Notes under the pieces: generated by a model | Told to the model about the DNA's origin: nothing | The model's database searches: none | What the model saw: the letters and a program-made list of their open reading frames with translations, nothing else | Made by a program: the position numbers and the translations under genes | In this document: positions 17,106 through 25,522 of the stretch, in pieces | How the letters are laid out: every line of letters begins with the position of its first letter | Numbering within the stretch: the first letter of the stretch is position 1 | Origin: Chthoniobacteraceae bacterium | Lineage (GTDB): Bacteria; Verrucomicrobiota; Verrucomicrobiia; Chthoniobacterales; Chthoniobacteraceae | Direction of reading: 5' to 3' | DNA length: 64,000 nt | Assembly: GCA_947476045.1 (NCBI GenBank) | Contig: CANJNZ010000008.1 | Location: forward strand, 21,406-85,405

Positions 17106-18368
17106 ATGACATCTCCAACCTCATCGGAAACAAACGAGCCCCTACAGCGGCAATGGCGCTGGCGGATTATCATCTTCATCGTTGCGTTTGCCACAATCGC
17201 ACCAATAGCCGGACATATTCTTACCGGCTATCTTGCGCGTCGCAAACTTGAAGAAGCAGGTTTCTGGACGGGAGGAAGCATCTGGGAGGACGCTCGCGAA
17301 GACTGGCATGTGCTTTTCCAGCCAAGCAAATGGCAGGCATCGGGCACGGGAGATTATTTAGGGCAGGGTTTTGGCGAGGGCGCTGGCGAAAAGATAGCAA
17401 GCCTCCGGAATTTCGACGCCATTGCTCATGCGCTTCACCGATTGCAAACCACAGCAATCCATCTTTCGCGCGAAGGCATGTGTGGAATGGCGATGCAAGG
17501 CATGCCGGAACCCAACTATTGTCCTTCGTTGGAGAATTTGGATGCGCTGAAGGGTCTCACATCGCTGACTTCGATATCCATTGAAGGGTGCGAGTCTTTG
17601 CAAAATCTAAATGGACTAAAAGACCTGCCCGCATTGGAACACATTTTTCTGACGAATTGCGCATCACTTCAGAATATTGATGGCCTTAAAGGCCTTCCGG
17701 CCTTGTCGTCACTCACACTGATTGGATGCAAAAAGTTGCGAAATCTGGGTCCTCTCAAGGGGCTCTCCTCCCTCAGAGACATTGACCTCTCGGATTGTCC
17801 GGAACTTGAAAGCGTAGATGCCATCGAGGGCATTGCCTCGCTCGAATACCTCTCGTTTGACAAGTGCCCCAGCGTGAAGAGCACGGACATGTTCAAGGGT
17901 TTTACGGCGCTGAAAAGTCTCCGGCTTACTGAGTGCAGCGGGATCGAAGAACTCAACGGGCTGAAAAGTCTCATGGCGCTCGAAGAACTCGACCTCTCCA
18001 AATGTGCGTCATTGCGAGAAGTGACTGGTTTGTCGGGACTCACCAGACTGAATAAACTCAATCTCAGCGGATGCCGCGCACTCAAAAAGCTGGCTGGGCT
18101 CGAAGGGCTCAAAAGTCTGACGGAACTCGATCTCCGAGAATGTGACTTGATCGAAAACCTCGACGCACTCAAGGGGCTTGCGTCGCTGAAATCGGTTTAC
18201 ATCTACGATTGTCCAAAGGTCACCGAGCAAACCATGGCTTTGCTCAAGTCTGCACTCCCGAACACGGACATACTATACGGCAGCAACGGCAGTTCTGGGT
18301 TTTTTCCTCCAGATGAAGCAGACACTGGAGCAGTGCTGGGAGTGCCTGCCGAGATACCGGGTTTGTGA
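17106..18368 (+). CDS. Membrane-anchored leucine-rich-repeat protein
   Basis: A 420-residue protein with one membrane helix near the N-terminus (about 20-45) flanked by Arg, then about 90 residues of unique sequence, then ten tandem 23-residue leucine-rich repeats, each ending with a Cys two places from its end. The repeats follow the pattern SLxxLxxLKGLxxLxxLxLxxC. The repeat block is followed by a short cap and a Gly/Pro-rich tail. LRRs bind proteins; no partner is visible. A TTG at 17061 is an alternative start, but ATG 17106 is better. Confidence 0.8.
   Translation: MTSPTSSETNEPLQRQWRWRIIIFIVAFATIAPIAGHILTGYLARRKLEEAGFWTGGSIWEDAREDWHVLFQPSKWQASGTGDYLGQGFGEGAGEKIASLRNFDAIAHALHRLQTTAIHLSREGMCGMAMQGMPEPNYCPSLENLDALKGLTSLTSISIEGCESLQNLNGLKDLPALEHIFLTNCASLQNIDGLKGLPALSSLTLIGCKKLRNLGPLKGLSSLRDIDLSDCPELESVDAIEGIASLEYLSFDKCPSVKSTDMFKGFTALKSLRLTECSGIEELNGLKSLMALEELDLSKCASLREVTGLSGLTRLNKLNLSGCRALKKLAGLEGLKSLTELDLRECDLIENLDALKGLASLKSVYIYDCPKVTEQTMALLKSALPNTDILYGSNGSSGFFPPDEADTGAVLGVPAEIPGL
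17526..18215 (+). repeat. Ten tandem 69-bp coding repeats (LRR units)
   Basis: The LRR block is ten units of exactly 69 bases without any length change. The DNA has diverged between units, so the phase is kept by selection on the protein rather than by recent duplication. The phrase LKGL or a close variant recurs in most units. Confidence 0.8.
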
Positions 18369-18405
18369 TGGTGCCAGATGCACCTTTGCTGCGAACCGAA
18401 GTGAC

Positions 18406-19665
18406 TCATCGCTTGTTTCCAATAACTGCGGGAGAAACAGCATCCTGCGGAAAGTCGGGGAGGGTAGCCTTGAGGATGGTGCGGATGGCGCGTTTTTCGG
18501 GGATGGGGAGGTAGGCGTATTCGGGGGCGGGTTTGGTTTCGCTGAGGGCGGCGGCGAGGTGGCGGTGGATGCGTTGTTTCATCTCGGGCGGGAGGCCGGT
18601 GAAGACGGCGCTATAGATCATGTAGCTGCAACGGTGGCGGAGGAGGCGGGTGTGGAGATCGAGGTCTTTGAGGGAGGTGTCGTCTTTGGCGGGGCGTCTG
18701 TTGCGGGCGAAGTCGGCGCGGAAGGTGGCGTCGCCCTCGATGCCGCCGGCTGGGAAGGGGACTTCGTCGGCGAAGAGGATGTAGCGGGTGATGGCGCGGG
18801 CTTTTTCGTCCAGCTCGGCACTCTGCTGCGGTGTGAGTTTTCCGCCGCTGGCGGCGAGGAGGGTGCGGGTGAGGTAGGTGGCTTCGACGACGCGGTTGAC
18901 GAAGCCGACTTGGTGTTCGTGGAGGAGTTGGGGGAGGATGTCGCTGGTGGCGGCGGGGTAGCGGGCGAAGTCGAAGTGTTTGCCGGGTTCGATGGGGATT
19001 TTTTGCAGGACGCCGGAGTTGTAGCGTCCGATGGCGTTGCCCCAGTGCTCGGCGATGTTGTGTTTGCCGGTGACATACCAGCCGCCGAAGCGGTCGGAGA
19101 AGGGGATGCCGTGTCCGCTTTTCCCGATGCGATACGCAGTGAGGCTGCCGCCGCCGGGGCCGGGGAGGACGGATTTGACGACGAGGCCGGGCACGTCGCC
19201 GGTGTCTTCCTTGGCGTGGCAGTTCATGCAGCGGTCGGAGCGTTCGACGCGGACGGGTTGTCCGGCGAGAGGCAGGTCGAAGATGTAGTAGATGCCGCCG
19301 AGTGCGGGATCGAGTGAGACGATTTCGATGCGGGCGCCGGGGATGTAGCCGATGTAGAGGTCCTCGCTGAAAAAGAGGGCGCGCGGATTTTGCGGGGTGA
19401 TGAAGCGGAGCTGGAGGCTGGTGGTGGAAAAGACGAGCATCTGCGAGGATGCGGGCACATCGAGGTCTTTGAGCAGGCTGAGGACGCAGGCGCGTTCGCT
19501 GGTGGTGTCGAGCGCGAGGCGTCCGCTTTCGAGGTCGGCTTTGATGCGCGTGAAGCGGTTGGTGAGCGGGCGCGTCCAGTAGTCGTGCGGGGATTTTTCA
19601 AACGCGGTATATTCCGCCGCCGCGCAGGAGAGGCAGAGCGCGAGGAGGAAGATGCATGTTTTCAT
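18406..19665 (-). CDS. Exported monoheme c-type protein
   Basis: A 419-residue protein with a signal peptide (1-17, ending SCAAA) and one heme-attachment motif, CMNCH, at about residues 146-150, in a context (ERSDRCMNCHAKEDTG) typical of covalent heme c. The rest is soluble, with a conserved-looking segment around GKSGHGIPFSDRFGGWYVTG. It may be a periplasmic electron carrier or sensor; no enzyme domain was recognised. The alternative start at 19680 adds five residues. Confidence 0.75.
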   Translation of the reverse strand: MKTCIFLLALCLSCAAAEYTAFEKSPHDYWTRPLTNRFTRIKADLESGRLALDTTSERACVLSLLKDLDVPASSQMLVFSTTSLQLRFITPQNPRALFFSEDLYIGYIPGARIEIVSLDPALGGIYYIFDLPLAGQPVRVERSDRCMNCHAKEDTGDVPGLVVKSVLPGPGGGSLTAYRIGKSGHGIPFSDRFGGWYVTGKHNIAEHWGNAIGRYNSGVLQKIPIEPGKHFDFARYPAATSDILPQLLHEHQVGFVNRVVEATYLTRTLLAASGGKLTPQQSAELDEKARAITRYILFADEVPFPAGGIEGDATFRADFARNRRPAKDDTSLKDLDLHTRLLRHRCSYMIYSAVFTGLPPEMKQRIHRHLAAALSETKPAPEYAYLPIPEKRAIRTILKATLPDFPQDAVSPAVIGNKR

Positions 19666-19710
19666 TCGGCGCGAAAACATGGGAAGGAATTTCTGTTTCC
19701 TCCGGTGAGC

Positions 19711-20496
19711 TTATGAGTCCTTGCGCCGCTCGATGAGTGCATACGCGTTGTGGTTGTGGATGCTCTCGAAGTTTTCCGCCTCGACGCGATACCACGCGAT
19801 GTTTGGCTCGCGTTCAGCGCGCGCGGCAACGTTGCGCACGAGGTCTTCGACGAAAACTGGATGATCGTAGGCGCGCTCGGTCACGGCTTTTTCGTCGGGG
19901 CGTTTGAGCAGGCTGTAAAGCTCGCTGCTTGCGCTGGCTTCCACGAGGGCGATGAGGTCTTCCACCCACAGCGGCTTTTTAAAGCGGATGCTGAATGTGA
20001 CGTGGCCTCGCTGATTGTGCGCGCCACGCTCGGAGATGGCTTTGCTGCACGGGCAGAGCGTCGTCACGGGCACGATGACGGTGACGATGAAATCCACACG
20101 CTCATTTTCCAGCGAAGCCTCGAAGCGCACGTTGTAGTCCATCATTCCCGTCGCAGCGGTGACTGGCGCTTTCTTTTCGAGGAAGAAGGGGAATTCAAAA
20201 GTGACGTGTGCTTTCTCCGAATGCAGACGGCGCGTGAGATCGCGCAGGATGTCGGGCACGTTGTCCACGTGCAGCTCGGGGCCGAATTCATTCAACACTT
20301 CGACGAAGCGGCTCATGTGTGTGCCTTTGAATTGATGCGGCAAATCCACAGTGAGCGCGGTCGTGGCAATGGTGTGCTGGAGGTTGCGGGCTTTGTCGCG
20401 CACCTGCATCGGGTAGCGAAGTCCGCGGACTCCTACGCGGTCAATGGCGATGCCGCGCCTGTCCGGCTGACTCTGCGTGTCGTGCAATTGCTCCAT
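19711..20496 (-). CDS. folE2: GTP cyclohydrolase FolE2 (type IB)
   Basis: FolE2 converts GTP to 7,8-dihydroneopterin triphosphate at the start of folate or queuosine synthesis and works with metals other than zinc. The 261-residue protein carries the family hallmarks GIAIDRVGVRGLRYP at the N-terminus, KGTHMSRFVE, the metal/catalytic Cys in TLCPCSKAIS and SIHNHNAYA near the end. Length is normal. It is transcribed away from the polymerase gene. Confidence 0.93.
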   Translation of the reverse strand: MEQLHDTQSQPDRRGIAIDRVGVRGLRYPMQVRDKARNLQHTIATTALTVDLPHQFKGTHMSRFVEVLNEFGPELHVDNVPDILRDLTRRLHSEKAHVTFEFPFFLEKKAPVTAATGMMDYNVRFEASLENERVDFIVTVIVPVTTLCPCSKAISERGAHNQRGHVTFSIRFKKPLWVEDLIALVEASASSELYSLLKRPDEKAVTERAYDHPVFVEDLVRNVAARAEREPNIAWYRVEAENFESIHNHNAYALIERRKDS

Positions 20497-20588
20497 GCAC
20501 GGAGTTAGCCGAACGCCGTGACGTGGGGCAAGCGTGCAGCAAAATTTACGGGTCTTGCTGGCTGCTGTGAGCTGCGTATTTTCGCGCC

Positions 20589-21815
20589 ATGTCGCTCGCC
20601 TGGCTAGTCGTGGATTTCAACAGCTACTTCGCATCCGTGGAGCAGCAGTTGGATCCCAAATTGCGCGGGCGCCCCATCGCCGTGGTGCCGATGGCTGGTG
20701 TGAATACGACATGCGCCATCGCCGCGAGCTACGAGGCAAAAGCTTTTGGCGTGAAGACGGGGACAATGGTCGCGGACGCAAAACAAAAGTGCCCCGGAAT
20801 AGTCTTCGTAGAAGCGCGGCACGACGAATATGTGCGCTATCACAACCTGCTCGTCGGTTGCATCGAGAGCTGTCTGCACGTGGATCAAGTGATGTCCATT
20901 GATGAAGTTGCGTGTGAACTCCCGCTCAACTTCCGCACACGGGAGAAAGCCATTGCGCTCGCGGGAAAAATCAAAGCCACCATCGCGCGCAATGCCGGGG
21001 AGTGCCTGCGCTGCTCCATCGGCATCGCGCCCAACGCCTACCTGGCCAAGACCGCGACTGACATGATGAAGCCGGACGGGCTGGTGCTCATCGAAAAGGA
21101 AGAACTCCCGCATGTGCTTCACAGGCTCACGCTCCGTGATCTGTGCGGCATCGGTGCACGCATGGAATCTCGGATGCACGAGCACAATATTTACAGCGTC
21201 GAGCAACTCTGCACCGCCACGCGCGAGGAATTACGCACAGCGTGGGGCGGCATCGAGGGCGAACGAATGTGGGAGATGCTACGGGGAAATGACGTTCCTT
21301 TTCGCGCCGAGAATCACACGACAATCGGTCACTCGCACGTTCTACCGCCCGAGGAGCGCAACGACCGCTCCGCCTGCGCCGTGTTGAATCGCCTTCTGCA
21401 AAAGGCTGCCATGCGCCTGCGCAACATCGGCCATCTTTGTGGAGCGCTAGCGGTTTCCGTGAAATACAGCAACCGCTCGCGATGGGGAGAGGACATCACA
21501 TTTCAAGAAACCTCCGACACGGTCGCGCTTCTGCGCGCATTCAAAAAAGTCTGGAGTCGTCGCCCGATGACTGCTGAACCGCCGCTTGGAGTCGGAGTGA
21601 CGCTTTTTCACCTCGTGCACAAAGACAACGCCACGCTTGCGCTTTTCCACGAAGGGCCGGGTCGCGAACAACTCAACGCCGCGCTCGATGCGCTTAATCA
21701 ACGCTACGGAAAAAACAGCGTCTATTTCGCAGGCGCACACGATGCGCTGAAATCCGCGCCGATGCGTATCGCCTTCACACACGTCCCGGAACTGCGCGTT
21801 GAAGGGGATGTGTAA
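20589..21815 (+). CDS. Y-family DNA polymerase (DinB/UmuC type)
   Basis: A 408-residue translesion polymerase. The metal-binding Asp is in VVDFNSYFASVE (Asp9) and the Asp-Glu pair in MSIDEVACE (105-106). The little-finger domain follows to about residue 390. There is no clear QxSLF clamp-binding motif at the end, so it may need another partner or use a non-canonical motif. No imuA or dnaE2 lies alongside, so this is not an obvious mutasome cassette. It could be a Pol IV relative or an ImuB-like enzyme; I leave the symbol blank. Confidence 0.85.
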   Translation: MSLAWLVVDFNSYFASVEQQLDPKLRGRPIAVVPMAGVNTTCAIAASYEAKAFGVKTGTMVADAKQKCPGIVFVEARHDEYVRYHNLLVGCIESCLHVDQVMSIDEVACELPLNFRTREKAIALAGKIKATIARNAGECLRCSIGIAPNAYLAKTATDMMKPDGLVLIEKEELPHVLHRLTLRDLCGIGARMESRMHEHNIYSVEQLCTATREELRTAWGGIEGERMWEMLRGNDVPFRAENHTTIGHSHVLPPEERNDRSACAVLNRLLQKAAMRLRNIGHLCGALAVSVKYSNRSRWGEDITFQETSDTVALLRAFKKVWSRRPMTAEPPLGVGVTLFHLVHKDNATLALFHEGPGREQLNAALDALNQRYGKNSVYFAGAHDALKSAPMRIAFTHVPELRVEGDV

Positions 21816-21875
21816 ACTCAGCACGGCAGGCTTGCGGGCGAGGGGCGGCTTCCCCATCTTCCGCGCCCTCAAATC

Positions 21876-23171
21876 ATGATCGCACGCTACACATTACCCG
21901 AAATGGCCGCCATTTGGACGGACCAGCGCAAATACGAAATCTGGCTCGAAATCGAGACGCTTGCCTGTGAGGCACAGGCCGAGTGCGGGCATATTCCCGT
22001 GGAGGACGCGCGCGTGATTCGTGAAAAAGGAAAATTTGTTCTCTCAGAGATCGAAGAAATCGAAAAGCGGACGAATCACGACGTCATCGCTTTTCTCGAA
22101 AACGTGGCGAGCTACGTCGGGCCGTCATGCCGCTGGATGCACCAAGGCATGACGAGCAGCGATGTGCTCGACACGACGCTCGCGGTGCAGACTGCGCAGG
22201 CGAGCGACATTATTTTGAAAGACCTGCGTTCACTGCGCGAGGTCATCGCCCGGCGCGCGAAAGAATTTAAGATGACGCCGATGATTGGGCGCAGCCACGG
22301 AATCCACGCGGAGCCGATCACTTTCGGACTTAAGCTCGCGCTGATGTATGACGAGTTTGGCCGTGCGCTGGAGCGTTTCGAACAAGTTCAGCCGCGCATT
22401 CGCGTTGGTAAGTTGAGCGGTGCAGTCGGAACCCACGCGCATCTCGATCCCGTCGTGGAGGAAAAAGTCTGCGCGCATTTGGGTCTTCGGGCGGCGACGC
22501 TCGCAACGCAAGTCGTGCAGCGCGACCGGCACGCGGAATTCCACACGGTTCTCGCGCTCATCGCGTCGAGTGTGGATCGCTGGGCGACCGAGTTCCGTCA
22601 TCTGCAAAGAACCGAGGTTCTCGAAGTGGAGGAGTATTTTCAGCCCGGACAGAAGGGCAGCAGCGCGATGCCGCATAAGCGTAATCCTATCACGGGCGAA
22701 AAACTCAGTGGTCTCGCTCGGCTCGTCCGCAGCAATGCTGTCGCCGCACTGGAAAATGTGGTGCTGTGGCACGAGCGCGACATCTCACACAGCTCCGTGG
22801 AGCGCGTGATTTTCCCAGACTCGTGCATCCTCGTGAATTCAATGCTCCGCTCGCTGACAAAGCTCGTGGACCGACTGATCGTCTATCCCGAAAACATGAA
22901 GCGGAACCTCGAAATCACGAAGGGTCTCTACCATTCGCAGACGATTCTTTTGAAGCTCACCGAGCGTGGCCTCGAAAGGAAAACCGCCTACGAAGCTGTC
23001 CAGCGCGCCGCGATGAAGACGTGGCAGGGCACGCAATCGCTACAGGAAAACCTGCTCGCTGAGGACGAGATCACCTCAAAGATACCTGCTGAGGAAATCG
23101 CACGCCTGTGCTCGCTCGAACACCATTTCCGCTGGGTGGACGAGACTTTCCGTAAGCTAGGCATCGCGTGA
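21876..23171 (+). CDS. purB: Adenylosuccinate lyase
   Basis: PurB cleaves SAICAR and adenylosuccinate in purine synthesis. The 431-residue protein has the superfamily signature GSSAMPHKRNP at about 261-271, the catalytic loop around TSSDVLDTTLAVQ and GRSHGIHAEPITFG. It is full length with no signal peptide. It converges on the ssb operon, with a shared hairpin between them. Confidence 0.95.
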   Translation: MIARYTLPEMAAIWTDQRKYEIWLEIETLACEAQAECGHIPVEDARVIREKGKFVLSEIEEIEKRTNHDVIAFLENVASYVGPSCRWMHQGMTSSDVLDTTLAVQTAQASDIILKDLRSLREVIARRAKEFKMTPMIGRSHGIHAEPITFGLKLALMYDEFGRALERFEQVQPRIRVGKLSGAVGTHAHLDPVVEEKVCAHLGLRAATLATQVVQRDRHAEFHTVLALIASSVDRWATEFRHLQRTEVLEVEEYFQPGQKGSSAMPHKRNPITGEKLSGLARLVRSNAVAALENVVLWHERDISHSSVERVIFPDSCILVNSMLRSLTKLVDRLIVYPENMKRNLEITKGLYHSQTILLKLTERGLERKTAYEAVQRAAMKTWQGTQSLQENLLAEDEITSKIPAEEIARLCSLEHHFRWVDETFRKLGIA

Positions 23172-23195
23172 TTTAACGATGCTTGGAAAGAAAGA

Positions 23196-23221
23196 GAGCG
23201 GCGACATTTCTGTCGCCGCTC
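23196..23221 (-). terminator. Terminator between purB and the ssb operon
   Basis: GAGCGGCGACA and TGTCGCCGCTC form a perfect 11-bp stem around a TTTC loop. Read on the minus strand it lies 20 bases after the ssb stop and is followed by TTTCTTTCC. On the plus strand the T-run is poor (CCTTG), so it mainly serves ssb, perhaps also purB. Confidence 0.85.
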
Positions 23222-23241
23222 CTTGATAGAACCTTCTCCGC

Positions 23242-23730
23242 TTAAAACGGAATGTCGTCGGGCGCGGCGTCGAGATCGGGATCAACCGGTGGCCTTGGGG
23301 CTTGGGCCGGGGCGCGACGTTGTGCGGGAGCGCTAGGCGCTGCTTGTGCGTCGGCGTATTCCACCGTGCTGTCATGCCCGCCACCGCCACCGCCGTCGCG
23401 GCTGCCGAGGAGCTGCATTGTTTCGACGACTACTTTCATTTTGCTGCGCTTCTGCCCGCTTGCCTTGTCGTCCCATGAATCGAGTTTGAGACGGCCTTCG
23501 ACGAAGAGCGGGCGCCCTTTTTTGCAATACTCGCCGATGATCTCGGCGAGGCGTGCGTAGGCTTCGCAATCCACAAAGGTTACTTCCTCGCGCTTCTCTC
23601 CGTTTTCCAGAGTGTAGTTGCGATTCACTGCGAGACCGAAGGCGGCGATGGCAGTTCCTTTCGGTGTATATTTGATTTCGGGATCCCGGGTGAGGTTCCC
23701 CATCAACATTACTTTGTTTAGATTCGGCAT
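23242..23730 (-). CDS. ssb: Single-stranded DNA-binding protein
   Basis: A 162-residue SSB with an N-terminal OB fold (NKVMLMGNLTRDPEIKYTPKGTAIAAFGLAVN) and a Gly/Ala/Pro-rich linker from about residue 112. The acidic tip DDIPF at the C-terminus recruits repair and replication proteins. It is the last gene of the prs-ctc-pth-rpsF-ssb unit, which is the usual place beside rpsF. Confidence 0.96.
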   Translation of the reverse strand: MPNLNKVMLMGNLTRDPEIKYTPKGTAIAAFGLAVNRNYTLENGEKREEVTFVDCEAYARLAEIIGEYCKKGRPLFVEGRLKLDSWDDKASGQKRSKMKVVVETMQLLGSRDGGGGGGHDSTVEYADAQAAPSAPAQRRAPAQAPRPPVDPDLDAAPDDIPF

Positions 23731-23777
23731 GGCTGTGGTTCCGGGTTGCAGTGCTGAAAGTTTCGCGCGCTCCGCCC

Positions 23778-24083
23778 TTAGGCGGCTTTCTTCGCGGCGA
23801 GACGTGCGTAGTGCTGGCGGAAGACGTCGTTGTCGTTCGTGAATTTCTCTTTCAGTGCTGCGAGCGTGGATGGCTCTGCGCTGAAGACGAAGTTCACGTA
23901 GAAGCCGCGGTCCACCTTGTCGGCGACGTAGCTGAATTGATGACTGTCCATCTTTTGCACGCTCTCGACTTCGGCGCCTGCGGCTTTGAAGTCTTTTTCG
24001 ACGCGCTCGATGATTTTTTGTGCGGTGTCTTCTTTACCTTTGAGGTTGAGGATCAGGAGTCCTTCGTAACGGTTTTTGCTCAT
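23778..24083 (-). CDS. rpsF: 30S ribosomal protein S6
   Basis: A 101-residue S6 starting MSKNRYEGLLILNLKGKED with the conserved tail region GFYVNFVFSAEPSTLAALKEKF. Its ATG overlaps the pth stop by 4 bases, so the two are likely co-translated. S6 binds 16S rRNA with S18. The S18 gene, usually two genes downstream, is not here. Confidence 0.95.
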   Translation of the reverse strand: MSKNRYEGLLILNLKGKEDTAQKIIERVEKDFKAAGAEVESVQKMDSHQFSYVADKVDRGFYVNFVFSAEPSTLAALKEKFTNDNDVFRQHYARLAAKKAA

Positions 24084-24664
24084 TGTTGTGTTGGTGTGGT
24101 CTGTTGGTTGTAATTGTTCATTGCTGCGGCGAAGCCATTTTTCTGTGCAAACGCGATGGCTTCCGTGGCGCGGGTGAGAGCTTCGTCGAGCAAGGGGCGC
24201 TCGGCCAAGGCAAATTTCCCGAGCACATGGCCCGTGGCCTCACCAGCCGCTGCGCCGATGCCGACGCGGAGGCGGGGAATGGCCTGTGTGCCGAGGTGTT
24301 CGAGCACGCTTTGCAGGCCATTGTGGCCGCCGGCACTGCCGCTTTCGCGGAGGCGGAGGCGACCGAGCGGGAGCGCCATGTCGTCGAGCACTACGAGCAC
24401 TTGCGAGGGCTCGATTTTATAAAAGTGCCCGAGCGAGCTGACGCTTTCGCCGCTGAGGTTCATATACGTTTGTGGTTTGCACAGCCAGACGTCGCCAGTC
24501 ACGGCGACCTGGGCCTGCCATTTTTTGTCCGCCCGGAACGAAGCCCCGGCACTGGCGGCGATACGATCGAGGATCATAAAGCCGACGTTGTGCCGCGTAT
24601 CCGCATACTCGCGACCTGGATTTCCGAGGCCGACGATGATGCGGAATGGTGATGCTCCGGGCAT
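24080..24664 (-). CDS. pth: Peptidyl-tRNA hydrolase
   Basis: Pth releases tRNA from stalled peptidyl-tRNA. The 194-residue protein begins MPGASPFRIIVGLGNPG; the catalytic His is in TRHNVGFM and the conserved Asn in PQTYMNLSG and GGHNGLQSV. Residues before ATG 24664 in the open frame are not Pth-like, so I rejected the longer start at 24724. It lies between L25/Ctc and S6, as in many genomes. Confidence 0.94.
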   Translation of the reverse strand: MPGASPFRIIVGLGNPGREYADTRHNVGFMILDRIAASAGASFRADKKWQAQVAVTGDVWLCKPQTYMNLSGESVSSLGHFYKIEPSQVLVVLDDMALPLGRLRLRESGSAGGHNGLQSVLEHLGTQAIPRLRVGIGAAAGEATGHVLGKFALAERPLLDEALTRATEAIAFAQKNGFAAAMNNYNQQTTPTQQ

Positions 24665-24781
24665 TGGACGGACGAGCGGGAGGGCTGATGGATTGCCGGT
24701 TTCGCGGGTGATTGCTCTGCGCACGGTTGCGCAGCGAGTTGTCTATCAACCGATGTTCCGATGCTCCATTGGCCCATCGCT

Positions 24782-25483
24782 CTACTTCTTGTCGCCTTTC
24801 GGTTTTGCGTCTTTTGCGCCAGCAGCAGGAGCGGCGGCTTCGCCTTCTGCGGGCTTTTTCTCCTTGATGACTTCGGGCTCTGCGGCTGCGCCTTCTGCGG
24901 CAGGAGCTGGCTCGGCTTCGACAGTCGGAGCGGCGCAGTGGAAAACGAGTGCTTCGCCGTTTACGCGGGTAGTGACACCAGCGGGCAGGGCGAGTTGATT
25001 GACGTGAATGCCGTCGCCGATATTGAGTGCGGAAACGTCCACGATGAACGACTCGGGAAGATCTTTCGGCAAGCACTCGACTTCGAGCGCGCGGATGAGC
25101 TGTTCGAGCAAACCGCCGCCGCTCTTCACGCCTTCGGGTTCGCCAAAAGCGATGACTGGCACGGTGGTGTGCATCAATTCGTCTTCCTTGAGAGCGTGGA
25201 AGTCGAGATGGAGAATGTGACGCTTCAGCGCGTGGTGCTGCACGTCCTGAATCAGCGCGAGCGTAGTTTTTCCGCCGGCTATTTCGAGGTTCACGAGAAC
25301 GTGCTCACCGGTGCTCTTGCCGAGCGCGAGTGCGAGTGTGTGCGCGTCGAGCTGCAAGTTTTGCGGTGCGTGGTGACGACCGTAGATGGTCGCAGGGACT
25401 TTACCGGCCTTACGGACGGCTTTTGCTGCTGTGGTTCCGGCTCCGGAGCGGAGTTCGGCTTTGAGTTGGATGCTTTTGGCCAT
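24782..25483 (-). CDS. rplY: 50S ribosomal protein L25, general-stress (Ctc) type
   Basis: The N-terminal 95 residues are the L25 domain that binds 5S rRNA (AVRKAGKVPATIYGRHHAPQ). The C-terminal TL5/Ctc domain follows (FGEPEGVKSGGGLLEQLIRALEVECLP). The last 45 residues are Ala/Glu/Lys-rich and probably disordered. Total length, 233 residues, suits the long Ctc form. It follows prs by 39 bases. Confidence 0.94.
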   Translation of the reverse strand: MAKSIQLKAELRSGAGTTAAKAVRKAGKVPATIYGRHHAPQNLQLDAHTLALALGKSTGEHVLVNLEIAGGKTTLALIQDVQHHALKRHILHLDFHALKEDELMHTTVPVIAFGEPEGVKSGGGLLEQLIRALEVECLPKDLPESFIVDVSALNIGDGIHVNQLALPAGVTTRVNGEALVFHCAAPTVEAEPAPAAEGAAAEPEVIKEKKPAEGEAAAPAAGAKDAKPKGDKK

Positions 25484-25522
25484 TGCTGTTGTTAGCTACT
25501 GCTGGTTGTTGTTTTGTTTTAG

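Noticed and set aside
18313..19317. 334-residue Gly/Val/Glu-rich plus-strand ORF
   Set aside because: It lies opposite the monoheme protein gene, is of low complexity, and looks like a GC-rich shadow frame.
20589..21815. Translesion polymerase as part of an imuA-imuB-dnaE2 mutasome
   Set aside because: Neither imuA nor dnaE2 is adjacent; neighbours are folE2 and purB.
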